A DNA stretch of 64,000 bases from Paracoccaceae bacterium (GCA_009773375.1 WRPH01000023.1:1-64000), one strand, 5' to 3'. Shown: positions 33,778 to 43,147, counted from the first letter of the stretch. Notes: generated by a model not told the origin, from the letters alone. Numbers and translations: made by a program.

Positions 33778-34218
33778 ATGGATCGACGGATTTTCCTGTC
33801 AGCGCTCTGTGCCAGCCTTGCCTGTGCAAGCGCGGGCCATGCGGCGTCTTTTGAGGACTCGGTGGTGTCGCAGTTGCGCGCGCAGAGCTATGGCGTGATC
33901 AGCCTTGAGCGCACCCTGCTGGGCCGGGTGCGCATCCTTGCGCAGATGGGCGCGCGCAAGCGCGAAATCATCCTGAACCCGCGCACCGGCGAGATTTTGC
34001 GCGATATCATGCTGGATGCGCAGGGAAACATCGCGCCGCAGATTGCTGGAAGTTCGAGCAGTTCCACAATCACCAATTCTGGCGCGACCAGATCGAACGA
34101 TGATCCACCCGAGGATCCTGACGAAGACCATGAAACTGAGGGTAATTCGGGCGGCAGCGGATCGCGGCCCAGCGAGCCGCATGAGAACCGCAGCGGCGAA
34201 GATCCCGACGAAGATTGA
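33778..34218 (+). CDS. Secreted PepSY-like protein with acidic tail, 146 aa
   Basis: A second exported protein of the same plan as its neighbour: signal peptide (ALCASLACASAGHA|AS), a PepSY-like domain (VSQLRAQSYGVISLERTLLGRVRILAQMG, REIILNPRTGEILRD), and a disordered Ser/Glu/Asp/Pro tail. The two likely arose by duplication and diverged. It starts 103 bases after the first and both run toward the LuxR-type gene. Confidence 0.8.
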   Translation: MDRRIFLSALCASLACASAGHAASFEDSVVSQLRAQSYGVISLERTLLGRVRILAQMGARKREIILNPRTGEILRDIMLDAQGNIAPQIAGSSSSSTITNSGATRSNDDPPEDPDEDHETEGNSGGSGSRPSEPHENRSGEDPDED

Positions 34219-34275
34219 CGCGCGCTGATCTGTGCCTATCCCCGCCTTCCGTGCCCCAATGGCTGTGGTGAAAAT

Positions 34276-34797
34276 GTGAGACGACCTGTCCTTATCTTGG
34301 CGATCTTTGTGCTTCAGGCGATCTGCGCGATCTTTTTCGTGTCCGATATCCTGTCGTCTTTTGTCGGCATCACCACCACGCCGCTGCCGTGGGAGCTGCG
34401 GGAGATCATGGAAATCTGTGCGGCGCTGGGGTTGATCATCGGGCTGGTTCTGGGCGGCATCTTGCTGCGCCGCGCCTTTCGCGATCGCAACGAGGCCGAG
34501 GCGCGGCTGCGGCGGGCGTCGGGGGCGTTCATGGTGTTGTTGGCGGAACGGTTTGAGGAATGGGGGCTGACCCCGGCGGAAAAAGACGTGGCGCTGTTTG
34601 CGATCAAGGGTCTGTCCACCAGCGAAATCGGCGCGTTGCGCAACACGTCAGAGGGCACGGTCAAGGCGCAGACCAACGCGATCTACCGCAAGGCCGGGGT
34701 GTCGGGGCGGTCACAATTGCTCAGCCTGTTCATCGACGATCTGATGCGCGACGAAGACGGGTCGTTGCGGCTGCCAAGTTCTCAATCCGCCGCATAG
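34276..34797 (+). CDS. Membrane-anchored LuxR-type HTH regulator, 173 aa
   Basis: Two hydrophobic segments (about residues 4-25 and 45-66) are followed by a cytoplasmic LuxR/GerE-type helix-turn-helix, with GLTPAEKDVALFAIKGLSTSEIGALRNTSEGTVKAQTNAIYRKAGVSGR at about 97-145. The start is a GTG at 34276. A membrane anchor on a LuxR-type DNA-binding domain is uncommon and suggests direct envelope-to-DNA signalling. It lies 58 bases after the two secreted PepSY-like proteins, which may be its sensor partners or targets. The 3' end overlaps the convergent DUF2237 gene by 16 bases. Confidence 0.8.
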   Translation: MRRPVLILAIFVLQAICAIFFVSDILSSFVGITTTPLPWELREIMEICAALGLIIGLVLGGILLRRAFRDRNEAEARLRRASGAFMVLLAERFEEWGLTPAEKDVALFAIKGLSTSEIGALRNTSEGTVKAQTNAIYRKAGVSGRSQLLSLFIDDLMRDEDGSLRLPSSQSAA

Positions 34798-35150
34798 GCT
34801 TGCAGCACGGTCAGCGGCACCAGATCCAGCGTGCGCTGATGGGTGGCGGCAAGGAAAAGCTGCGGCGCTACACCTTCTTCATGCGCTTGCACAAAGCGGG
34901 CGGCACACAGGCACCAGCGGTCCCCCGGTTTCAGGCCGGCAAAGCCGTATTCCGGGCGCGGGGTGGACAGATCGTTGCCCAGGTATTTGGAGTAGGCCAG
35001 AAATTCGGCTGTCATCAAGGCGCAGACGGTGTGCAGGCCCTGATCCATTGGCCCGGTGTTGCAGCAGCCATCGCGGAAAAACCCGGTCATCGGCGCAGTA
35101 GAGCAGGGCGCAAGCGTGCCGCCCAGAACGTTGAGAGATGGCGCGCGCAT
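34782..35150 (-). CDS. DUF2237 family protein, 122 aa
   Basis: A short Cys-containing protein of the DUF2237 family, with NVLGGTLAPCS, GFFRDGCCNTG and PGDRWCLCAARF conserved. The family is widespread in proteobacteria but has no firm function. It is a single gene, convergent with the LuxR-type gene. Confidence 0.88.
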   Translation of the reverse strand: MRAPSLNVLGGTLAPCSTAPMTGFFRDGCCNTGPMDQGLHTVCALMTAEFLAYSKYLGNDLSTPRPEYGFAGLKPGDRWCLCAARFVQAHEEGVAPQLFLAATHQRTLDLVPLTVLQAYAAD

Positions 35151-35281
35151 TTTGCCTCCTTGTCAGGCGGGAAGCGTAGCGCGTCGGGCGGGGCTGTCCA
35201 GCCCTTTACGTCAGGAATTTCTGACTGTGCAAGCGGGGTTGGCGGGGCTAGGCTGCCGAAAATGATTGAAGGAAGACCCCG

Positions 35282-38101
35282 ATGGACGGCATTGTGGTTT
35301 TGCTGATGCTGGCAGCGCTGGCGATCCCGGTCGCGGTGGTGGCGCTGGTGATCGGGCAGGGCCGGTTGCGGCGGCGGGTGATGCAGCTGGAAGACCAGTT
35401 GAGCGGGCAGCGGGCGCTGTTGGATCGCCTGATGCGGGCCGGAGTGGTGTTGCCACAGGCGGCGGAGCCTGCGCCGGTTTCGATGCCTGCCGCTCTGCCC
35501 GCCGTTGCGCCTGAAGCAAAGCTTGCGGCTGAGGTCAGTCCGCACATACCGACAGAACAGGCCGCAGAGGATGCACCCCGCGCGGCTGCGGTCGAAGCGG
35601 TAAGCCCGGCCACCCCTTGGGATCGCGCCCGCGCGCAGCCGGTTGAGCGGGTGTCTGCGCAGGCCGCCCCGCCTGCCCCGCCCAGTGGGCCAGACCCGCT
35701 GACCCGGCTTGCGGGATGGTTGCGGCTGAATTGGGTCTATGCGGTTTCCGCCGCCTCGCTGGCCTTGGCGGGGATTTTTCTGGTGCAATATGGCATCGAG
35801 AACGGGCTGCTGCCGCCGTGGCTGCGGGTGATGGCGGCGATTGGCTTTGGCGGCTGTCTGATCGCGGGCGGCGAGTGGCTGCGGCGGCTGCATGGCGACA
35901 GCGAGGCGGTCAGCACCGCTTATCTGCCGTCGGTCTTTGCCGGGGCGGGGCTGGTGTCGATCTTTGCCGCCGTGCTGTCGGCGCGGCTGATGTATGGGCT
36001 GATCGGGCCGCAGACGGCCTTTGCGGGCCATGTGCTGACGGCGACGCTGGCGATTGGGTTGGGTTGGTTTTACGGGCCGTTGCTGGCGGCGGTGGGGCTG
36101 CTGGGTGCGGCGGTGGCCCCGTTCATCGTCGATGCCGGAACCGAGGCTGCGGCTTGGCTTTACGGCTATTATGCGGTGGTGGCGATTGTCGGGCTGGCGG
36201 TGGATACGCTGCGGCGCTGGGCCTGGCTTTCGGTGCTGGGGCTGGTTTTGGGCTATGGTGGCGGGCTGTTGTCGCTGTGGGCGGGCGCGGGTGAAACTGG
36301 CTGGATCGCGCTGCTGGTCGCGCTGCCGCTGCTGGCGGTGATGATCCCCGACCGGGCGCTGATCCCGCGGCAGGACGGGCCGTGTTTGCTGGTGGCGGGC
36401 TGGACGCGGGCGGCGGTGTCGTTCCCGGTGATGCTGGCGGCGGTGACGTTGCTGGTGTCCAGCGCTGGGCTGGCGATGCAGGCGGGGGCCGCGCCTGCGG
36501 TGGCGGTGCTGGCGTTTGGTGCGCTGGTGGCTTTGGCGCTGGCTTATCTGTTGTGGGCTGACCGGGCCGCAGGGCTGGCCGATCTGGGCTTTATCCCGGC
36601 GGTGGGGCTGTGGCTGGTGCTGACGATGCAGGGTTTGGGCGCGATGCCCTTGGTGCGCGAGTTTGCGGCAGGCGCTTTGCGCGGGCCAGAGGTGGCGGCG
36701 CCGAGGACGGTGACGCTGCTGCTCGGGCTGATGGCGCTGGTCAGTCTGGCCTTTGCGCTGCGGTCATTCCGCAGAGGGGCGTTGGCGGTGGCCTATGCGC
36801 TGGCGGCGGTGCTGGTGGCACCCGTGGCAGCGGTTATTCTGGAGCTGTTCTGGCAACCGGGGCTGGTGATCGGTCCATACCCCTGGGCGCTGCATGTCAT
36901 CGCTCTGGCCTGTGCGATGGTGGCGCTGGCGCTGCGCTATGGCACGCTGGATCTGGACAAACGCCGGGTTGCCTATGCCACGCTGTCGGCGCTGTCGCTG
37001 ATCGGTCTGGCGCTGTTCCTGATCACCACGAAAACCGCGCTGACTTTGGCGTTGGCGGTGCTGGCGGTGGTGGCGGCGGCGCTGGACCGCCGCTTCAAGC
37101 TGCCCGAGATGGGTTGGTTCATCCAGTTGGCGGTGGCGGTGCTGGTCTATCGGCTGCTGGTCGATCCGGGGCTGGATTGGGCGTTGCAGGCCGATCTGGG
37201 GTCGGTGGTGCTGGTGTTCACCGGGGTGATCGCGGCGCTGCTGGCGGCGCTGTGGCTGGTGCAGCCGCTGGATCGGCTGCTGCCGAAGGGTGTGCTGGAA
37301 TCGGCGGCGGCGGGTTTGGCGGCGGTGTTTGCCAATGTGCTGATCTCGCGCTGGTTATTGCCGGACATGCCCGCTTCACCGGACGACTATTACGATTACG
37401 GCGGCTTTTTCTACAGCCACTGGGGCTATGCGCTGAACGCGATACCGTGGCTGGCGCTGATGCTGATGCAGATCTACCGGGCACGGCTGGGTGGCGCGCT
37501 GCGGCGGTTGCGGCAGGCGATTGCGCTGCTGGCAGGGGTATTTGCGGGCTTTTGGCTGGGCAATGCCGTGACCTGGCAGAATCCGCTGTTTGCCTATTCG
37601 CCGGTTGATATCTCGGGGCTGGGGCGTGGGCCAATGCTGCTGGATACGCTGCTGCTGGCCTACGGCGTGCCGGGGCTGATCCTGCTGGCGGCGGCGTGGA
37701 AGCTGCCGGGGCTGTCGCGGCGGCTGCGGATCGGCTTTACCGCCGTGGGGGCTGCGCTGCTGGCGCTGTATACCGGGCTGGAGATCCGGCGGTTCTGGCA
37801 GGGCGACTGGCTGGGCAAGCCGGGGGTCGAGCAGGGCGAGCTTTACAGCTATACGCTGGCGCTGATGCTGCTGGGGGCGGCGCTGCTGTATCAGGCGATT
37901 GCGCGGCGGTCGGGGCAGTTGCGGCGGCTGGCGATGATCGTGATCGGGCTGACCATTGCCAAGGTGTTCTTGCTGGATGCCGCCGGGCTGACCGGCCTGA
38001 CGCGGGTGTTCAGCTTCCTTGGGCTGGGGCTGTCGCTGGCGGGGCTAGCCTGGCTGAACCGCTGGGCGGGGCAGGTTTCAGCGCAGGATCGGAACCCCTG
38101 A
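35282..38101 (+). CDS. DUF2339 large membrane protein, 939 aa
   Basis: A very hydrophobic integral membrane protein with some 25 or more predicted helices after a short N-terminal helix, a coiled-coil-like region and an Ala/Pro-rich linker (about residues 60-140). It matches the DUF2339 family in plan and in LNWVYAVSAASLALAGIFLVQY at the start of the membrane part. Function is unknown; roles in cell envelope or transport have been suggested for the family only by its topology. The end overlaps the convergent truncated haemoglobin gene by 24 bases. Confidence 0.85.
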   Translation: MDGIVVLLMLAALAIPVAVVALVIGQGRLRRRVMQLEDQLSGQRALLDRLMRAGVVLPQAAEPAPVSMPAALPAVAPEAKLAAEVSPHIPTEQAAEDAPRAAAVEAVSPATPWDRARAQPVERVSAQAAPPAPPSGPDPLTRLAGWLRLNWVYAVSAASLALAGIFLVQYGIENGLLPPWLRVMAAIGFGGCLIAGGEWLRRLHGDSEAVSTAYLPSVFAGAGLVSIFAAVLSARLMYGLIGPQTAFAGHVLTATLAIGLGWFYGPLLAAVGLLGAAVAPFIVDAGTEAAAWLYGYYAVVAIVGLAVDTLRRWAWLSVLGLVLGYGGGLLSLWAGAGETGWIALLVALPLLAVMIPDRALIPRQDGPCLLVAGWTRAAVSFPVMLAAVTLLVSSAGLAMQAGAAPAVAVLAFGALVALALAYLLWADRAAGLADLGFIPAVGLWLVLTMQGLGAMPLVREFAAGALRGPEVAAPRTVTLLLGLMALVSLAFALRSFRRGALAVAYALAAVLVAPVAAVILELFWQPGLVIGPYPWALHVIALACAMVALALRYGTLDLDKRRVAYATLSALSLIGLALFLITTKTALTLALAVLAVVAAALDRRFKLPEMGWFIQLAVAVLVYRLLVDPGLDWALQADLGSVVLVFTGVIAALLAALWLVQPLDRLLPKGVLESAAAGLAAVFANVLISRWLLPDMPASPDDYYDYGGFFYSHWGYALNAIPWLALMLMQIYRARLGGALRRLRQAIALLAGVFAGFWLGNAVTWQNPLFAYSPVDISGLGRGPMLLDTLLLAYGVPGLILLAAAWKLPGLSRRLRIGFTAVGAALLALYTGLEIRRFWQGDWLGKPGVEQGELYSYTLALMLLGAALLYQAIARRSGQLRRLAMIVIGLTIAKVFLLDAAGLTGLTRVFSFLGLGLSLAGLAWLNRWAGQVSAQDRNP

Positions 38102-38488
38102 GCCGGTGTGCGCGGTATCAACCAGCCCATAGCGCAGGCCGCGGCCGATGCGATGCGCCAGCGCCGACCAGGCGGCGGCGGTTTCGGGTGCCAGCTCGCG
38201 CTGCAGCACCGAATCAAACAGGCCGAGCCAGACATCGAACATGCCGGGGCGCACATCGCCTGCCGCCTTGTGTACCGCCATCGGATTGCCGTCATAGCCG
38301 CGCTCCAGCAAGATCGCGTTGCGCCAGAACGCGGCGATCTTGGCCTCATGCGCGGGCCAGTCGGTGACATGGGCCGCGAAAACCGGCCCCAGACCGGGAT
38401 GCGTGCGCACCACGGCGTAGAATTCCGTCACCACCGCCTCGATTTCTGCGGGCGTTATCGGAAAACGGGCAAGCGGGTGGGTTTGCAT
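38078..38488 (-). CDS. Group III truncated haemoglobin, 136 aa
   Basis: A small haem protein of the truncated globin superfamily, group III. The pattern FYAVVRTHPGLGPVFAAHV, HEAKIAAFWRNAILLERGYDGNPM and a proximal-His region around AVHKAAGDVRPGMFDVWLGLF is typical. Such proteins bind O2 or NO. The ATG at 38488 gives the usual length. It is a single gene. Confidence 0.88.
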   Translation of the reverse strand: MQTHPLARFPITPAEIEAVVTEFYAVVRTHPGLGPVFAAHVTDWPAHEAKIAAFWRNAILLERGYDGNPMAVHKAAGDVRPGMFDVWLGLFDSVLQRELAPETAAAWSALAHRIGRGLRYGLVDTAHTGSGVPILR

Positions 38489-38589
38489 CGACGCGTCCTG
38501 TGCGGGGTAAAACGGCAGCGGCAGGGTCGGACGAATAGCGCCGGGCTGCAAGCGGCCATGCTGACGCAGGCGGGAATGTGTGCGGGGCT

Positions 38590-38618
38590 TTGACCTTTCC
38601 GCCGCCCTTTCCTATAAG
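38590..38618 (+). promoter_or_regulatory. Strong sigma-70-type promoter of ileS leader
   Basis: TTGACC (38590-38595) and TATAAG (38613-38618) are separated by 17 bases, each one base off consensus. The predicted transcription start, about 7 bases after the -10 box, falls on the ATG of the leader peptide (38625), so the leader would be leaderless. Confidence 0.8.
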
Positions 38619-38624
38619 GCCCGC

Positions 38625-38675
38625 ATGGACCGCCTATTCGTGAGCATATTCCGAATTATCGGCCCGGCGCTCTGA
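38625..38675 (+). CDS. ileS leader peptide, 16 aa
   Basis: A short reading frame MDRLFVSIFRIIGPAL between promoter and ileS. Three of 16 residues are Ile and they use all three Ile codons (ATA, ATT, ATC), the last two in tandem. The stop codon lies inside the 5' half of the following hairpin. The arrangement is that of a ribosome-mediated attenuator sensing Ile-tRNA charging. It is not translated as a functional protein in the usual sense. I base this on sequence arrangement only. Confidence 0.78.
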   Translation: MDRLFVSIFRIIGPAL

Positions 38676-38696
38676 GCTTTCAGACGCCGGGATTTT
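38663..38696 (+). terminator. Attenuator terminator hairpin of ileS
   Basis: CCCGGCG-C-TCTGA / TCAGA-CGCCGGG forms a 12-bp stem with one bulged C and loop GCTT, followed by ATTTTGG. Its left arm overlaps the end of the leader peptide. A ribosome stalled at the tandem Ile codons (38655-38660) would cover it and prevent termination. Confidence 0.8.
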
Positions 38697-38771
38697 GGTG
38701 CTTGGCACCCCGACCGATACCCCCCTTTCAAGGGCCATCCCTACAAGGCCCCCGCTCCAAGGACTGCCGCG

Positions 38772-41672
38772 ATGTGCGCTGAGACGACCAATTCCGACTA
38801 TTCCGCCACTGTCTTCCTGCCCGAAACCGAATTCCCGATGCGGGCGGGCCTGCCTGCGCGCGAACCGGCGTGGCTGGCGCGCTGGGAAAACATCGGCGTG
38901 TATGACCGCCTGCGCGAGAAGGCCACCGCACAGGCGCGCCCTGCCTTTACCCTGCATGACGGCCCGCCCTACGCCAACGGCCACCTGCATATCGGCCACG
39001 CGCTGAACAAGATCCTCAAGGATATGGTGGTGCGCAGCCAGCAGATGATGGGCAAGGACGCCCGCTATGTGCCGGGCTGGGATTGCCACGGCCTGCCGAT
39101 CGAATGGAAGATCGAGGAACAATACCGCGCCAAGGGTCTGAACAAGGACGACGTGGATATCGTCGATTTCCGGCAGGAATGCCGCAAGTTCGCTGAAGGC
39201 TGGATCGACGTGCAGCGCGAGGAATTCAAGCGCCTGGGCGTCACCGGCAACTGGCCGAAGCCTTACCTGACGATGGATTTCCACGCCGAAGCGGTGATCG
39301 CCGATGAATTCATGAAATTCGTCAGCAACGGCAGCCTGTATCAGGGCAGCAAGCCGGTGATGTGGTCGCCGGTCGAGAAAACCGCGCTGGCCGAGGCGGA
39401 GATCGAATATCACGACCACACCAGCCACACGATCTGGGTGCGGTTCAAGCCGCTGAACGGGCTGGACGGCGCGACGGTGGTGATCTGGACGACGACGCCT
39501 TGGACCATCCCGCAGAACCGCGCGGTGGCTTTCGGGCCGGGCATCGCCTATGGCGCGTATCGCGCTGATGTTTTGGGGGAAAACTCGACGGCGCAGGTCG
39601 GCGAAGTGCTGGTGCTGGCCGATGTGCTGGCCGAAGCCGTGCTGAAATCGGCACGGGTGGAGGCGTTTACCCGGCTGCGTGATGTTGCTACGGCTGAGTT
39701 TGACGGCGTTGTGCTTGCCCACCCGTATCGCGGCATCGAAGGCGGCAATGGCGAATGGGATTTCGACGTGCCGATGATCGCGGGTGATCACGTCACCGAT
39801 GATGCGGGCACCGGCTTTGTGCATACCGCGCCGTCGCACGGCGATGATGATTATCAGGTCGGCCTGAAATACGGCCTGCCGATGACTTATAACGTCGAGG
39901 CGGATGGCAGCTATCGCGCCGATCTGCCGCTGTTTGGCGGCCAGTTCATCATCACCGCCGAAGGCAAGGAAGGTGCGGCGAATGTCAGCAACATCAAGGC
40001 CTTGCATGCATCGGGCGCTTTGCTGGCCAAGGGCAAGCTGAAGCACAGCTACCCGCATTCGTGGCGATCGAAGGCTCCGGTGATCTACCGCAACACGCCG
40101 CAATGGTTTGTCGCCATCGACAAGCCGCTGGATGATGGCATGGGCACCTATGGCGACACCATCCGCCAACGGGCGCTGAACTCGATCAACCAGCTGGTGA
40201 CATGGACGCCGATTGCGGGCCGGAACCGCCTGCACTCGATGATCGAGGCGCGCCCCGATTGGGTGCTGTCGCGCCAGCGCGCCTGGGGTGTGCCGCTGAC
40301 CTGCTTTACACGCGTCGGCGCTAAACCGACCGATGCCGATTTCATCCTGCGCAACGATCAGGTCAACGCCCGCATCAGGGCCGCCTTCGAGGCCGAAGGC
40401 GCGGATGTTTGGTATGTGCAAGGATTCAAGGAAAAGATGCTGGCGGGCCTCGTCGAACCATCGGAATATAATCAGGTGTTCGATGTGCTGGACGTGTGGT
40501 TCGATAGTGGCTCGACCCATGCCTTCGTGCTGCGCGACCGCGAAGATGGCAGCAGCGATGGCATTGCCGATCTCTATCTGGAAGGCACCGACCAGCACCG
40601 CGGCTGGTTCCATTCCAGCATGCTGCAAGCCTGCGGCACCAAGGGCCGCGCGCCCTATCGCGGCGTGCTGACGCATGGCTTCACGCTGGATGAGAAGGGC
40701 ATGAAAATGTCCAAGTCCATCGGCAACACCGTGGCACCACAGCAGGTGATCGACGAATACGGCGCGGATATTCTGCGGCTGTGGGTGGCGCAAAGCGACT
40801 ACACCGTCGATCTGCGCATCGGCAAGGAAATCCTGAAAGGCGTCGCCGACAGCTATCGTCGCCTGCGCAACACCCTGCGTTTTCTGCTGGGCAACCTTGC
40901 CGGCTTTACCGAGGCCGAGAAGGTTGACGCCAAGGACATGCCGGAACTGGAACAGTGGGTGCTGCACCGACTGGCGGAACTCGATGCGGAAGTAAAAACG
41001 GGCTATGCGCGCTATGATTTCCAGGGCGTGTTCCAAAAGCTGTTCACCTTTGCCACCACCGACCTTTCGGCGATCTATTTCGATATCCGCAAGGACACGC
41101 TGTATTGCGACCCGGCTGACAGCCTGCGCCGCCGCGCCGCGCGCACGGTGATGGACCATGCCTTCCATCGCCTGACCACCTGGCTGGCCCCGGTGCTGGT
41201 GTTCACCATGGAAGAGGTCTGGCTCTGCCGCTTCCCCGGCGACGACAGCTCGGTGCATCTGGTCGATATGCCGGAAACCCCGGCCGCGTGGCTGAACCCG
41301 GAGCTTGCGGCAAAGTGGGAAGGCATCCGTGCCGCCCGTCGCGTCGTGACCGGCGCTTTGGAGGTGCAGCGCACTGCCAAGGTGATCGGCGCTTCGCTGG
41401 AGGCGGCGCCGGTGGTGCATGTTGCCGATACCGCGATCCTGCGGGCGCTGAAATCGGTGGATTTTGCGGAAATCTGCATCACTTCAGCGATTTCGCTGTC
41501 GGGCGATCCTGAACCGCCCGAGGCGTTCCGGCTGCCGGAAGTGCAGGGCATCGGCGTGGTGTTCGAACTGGCCGAGGGCGAAAAGTGCCAGCGCTGCTGG
41601 CAGATCAAGCCAGATGTCGGCAGCCACAAGCACCCGCACACCTGCAAGCGCTGCAACGACGCGCTGGGTTGA
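38772..41672 (+). CDS. ileS: Isoleucyl-tRNA synthetase, 966 aa
   Basis: A cytoplasmic class I aminoacyl-tRNA synthetase that charges tRNA-Ile. The HIGH-type motif HLHIGH is at 71-76 in PPYANGHLHIGHALNK, KMSKS at 645-649, and a long editing domain (CP1) lies between. The C-terminal zinc-finger CQRCWQIKP...CKRCND is intact. AAGGA is 8 bases before the ATG. The 147-base leader carries a leader peptide and terminator, so expression probably rises when Ile-tRNA is poorly charged. Confidence 0.97.
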   Translation: MCAETTNSDYSATVFLPETEFPMRAGLPAREPAWLARWENIGVYDRLREKATAQARPAFTLHDGPPYANGHLHIGHALNKILKDMVVRSQQMMGKDARYVPGWDCHGLPIEWKIEEQYRAKGLNKDDVDIVDFRQECRKFAEGWIDVQREEFKRLGVTGNWPKPYLTMDFHAEAVIADEFMKFVSNGSLYQGSKPVMWSPVEKTALAEAEIEYHDHTSHTIWVRFKPLNGLDGATVVIWTTTPWTIPQNRAVAFGPGIAYGAYRADVLGENSTAQVGEVLVLADVLAEAVLKSARVEAFTRLRDVATAEFDGVVLAHPYRGIEGGNGEWDFDVPMIAGDHVTDDAGTGFVHTAPSHGDDDYQVGLKYGLPMTYNVEADGSYRADLPLFGGQFIITAEGKEGAANVSNIKALHASGALLAKGKLKHSYPHSWRSKAPVIYRNTPQWFVAIDKPLDDGMGTYGDTIRQRALNSINQLVTWTPIAGRNRLHSMIEARPDWVLSRQRAWGVPLTCFTRVGAKPTDADFILRNDQVNARIRAAFEAEGADVWYVQGFKEKMLAGLVEPSEYNQVFDVLDVWFDSGSTHAFVLRDREDGSSDGIADLYLEGTDQHRGWFHSSMLQACGTKGRAPYRGVLTHGFTLDEKGMKMSKSIGNTVAPQQVIDEYGADILRLWVAQSDYTVDLRIGKEILKGVADSYRRLRNTLRFLLGNLAGFTEAEKVDAKDMPELEQWVLHRLAELDAEVKTGYARYDFQGVFQKLFTFATTDLSAIYFDIRKDTLYCDPADSLRRRAARTVMDHAFHRLTTWLAPVLVFTMEEVWLCRFPGDDSSVHLVDMPETPAAWLNPELAAKWEGIRAARRVVTGALEVQRTAKVIGASLEAAPVVHVADTAILRALKSVDFAEICITSAISLSGDPEPPEAFRLPEVQGIGVVFELAEGEKCQRCWQIKPDVGSHKHPHTCKRCNDALG

Positions 41673-41732
41673 AAGCCTGCGGCAGCCTTCACCGGCTGCC
41701 GCGCCTGACCGCTGCCAGACAGGAAAATCGCC

Positions 41733-42701
41733 ATGCCGCGCCTGCGTGATCTTGGCTATGCCATCGGCCTTTACCCGTCCGGACCGCGCAACGCGATCAG
41801 TGATGTGGCGGGCGTTCGGGTGGGGCATATCACGCTGATCGACGGCGATCGCACCCGCACCGGCGCAACCGCGATCCTGCCGCATGCGGGTAATCTGTTT
41901 CAACACAAGCTCCGCGCCGGGTTTGCCGTGCTGAACGGCTTTGGCAAATTCGCCGGGTCAACGCAGCTTGAAGAACTCGGCGTGCTGGAAACGCCGATCC
42001 TGCTGACCAACACGCTGGCAGTGGGGCGCGGCATCGAGGCGCTGATCGCCCATACACTGGCGCAGCCCGGCAACGGCTTGCTGACCTCGATCAACGCGGT
42101 GGTGGGCGAAACCAATGACAGCCGCCTAAATGATATTCGCGCCGCCCGCCCGACCGTAGCAGAGATGCGGCAAGCCCTTGAAAACGCATCTGAAACCGTT
42201 CTTGAAGGGGCAGTCGGTGCTGGCACGGGAACGGTGGCCTTCGGGTTGAAAGGCGGCATCGGCACCGCCTCGCGGCTGGTTGGCGGGCATAGCCTTGGCG
42301 TGCTGGTGCAAGCCAATTTCGGTGGGCATTTGCGCATGGATGGTGCCGCCGTGGCCAACCTTGCCCGCCACGATGCTGACGGTTCCATCGTGATCATTCT
42401 TGCCACGGATGCGCCGCTCTGCGCGCGCAACCTCAAGCGGCTGGCGACCCGAAGCTTTGGCGGTCTGGCGCGGACGGGGGCGGCGCTGTCGCATGGTTCG
42501 GGTGATTATGCGCTGGCGTTTTCCACGGCCACCTGCGGCGAGATGGCGGATGCCGCCTGCTCGCCGCTGTTTGAAGCTGTGATCGAGGCAACCGAAGAAG
42601 CGATTTTGAACGCGCTGTGCATGGCGGTGCCGATGGCGGGCTATGACGCGGGCGAGGATCGGCCCAGCCACTACGACGCGCTGCGATTGCCGCGCCGATG
42701 A
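41733..42701 (+). CDS. P1 family peptidase (DmpA-like), 322 aa
   Basis: Resembles L-aminopeptidase/D-esterase DmpA, an Ntn-type self-cleaving hydrolase. The early ISDVAGVRVGHITL block and the catalytic region around HLRMDGAAVANLARHDADGSIVIILATDAPL fit the family. AGGA lies 8 bases before the ATG. It is translationally coupled to the ogt-type gene by an ATGA overlap. The substrate (N-terminal residues of peptides or D-amino acid amides) cannot be told. Confidence 0.87.
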   Translation: MPRLRDLGYAIGLYPSGPRNAISDVAGVRVGHITLIDGDRTRTGATAILPHAGNLFQHKLRAGFAVLNGFGKFAGSTQLEELGVLETPILLTNTLAVGRGIEALIAHTLAQPGNGLLTSINAVVGETNDSRLNDIRAARPTVAEMRQALENASETVLEGAVGAGTGTVAFGLKGGIGTASRLVGGHSLGVLVQANFGGHLRMDGAAVANLARHDADGSIVIILATDAPLCARNLKRLATRSFGGLARTGAALSHGSGDYALAFSTATCGEMADAACSPLFEAVIEATEEAILNALCMAVPMAGYDAGEDRPSHYDALRLPRR

Positions 42702-43147
42702 ACCGCGCCAGCCTGATCACGCCGCTTGGCCCGGTGACGTTGACCGAAACGGCGGGCATGATCACCGCGCTGGACTGGCACGCCAGCCCCGGCGCAGGCT
42801 CGCCCCTGCTGACCGAGGCGCTGCGGCAGTTGCAAGCCTATTTTGACCGCCGCCTGACCCGGTTCGATCTGCCGCTGGATTTCGGCAGCGGCTTTCAGGC
42901 GCAGGTGCGCCACGCGATGACCGCGATCCCCTATGGCGAGACCCGCCGCTACGGCGATCTGGCGCGCGAGATCGGCGTTCCGGCGCAAGCCATCGGGCAG
43001 GCCTGCGGGGCCAATCCGCTGCCGATCCTGATCCCCTGCCACCGCGTTCTGGCGGCCAACGGCTTGGGCGGATTTTCCGCCAAGGGCGGGGTGGAAAGCA
43101 AGGTCTTCCTGCTGAAGCTGGAAGGTGCGGTCAGCCTATTGATCTGA
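42698..43147 (+). CDS. ogt: Methylated-DNA-[protein]-cysteine S-methyltransferase, 149 aa
   Basis: A suicide DNA repair protein that removes alkyl groups from O6-alkylguanine. The acceptor C114 lies in the conserved PIPCHRV-type motif (LIPCHRVL), preceded by the helix-turn-helix MTAIPYGETRRYGDLAREIG and followed by GLGGFSAKGG. It overlaps the upstream P1 peptidase by four bases. Confidence 0.94.
   Translation: MNRASLITPLGPVTLTETAGMITALDWHASPGAGSPLLTEALRQLQAYFDRRLTRFDLPLDFGSGFQAQVRHAMTAIPYGETRRYGDLAREIGVPAQAIGQACGANPLPILIPCHRVLAANGLGGFSAKGGVESKVFLLKLEGAVSLLI

Noticed and set aside
38634-41420. A 928-codon open frame on the minus strand across ileS
   Set aside because: It lies fully antisense to a certain essential gene, has a His/Arg-rich composition typical of GC-rich shadow frames, and shows no domain.
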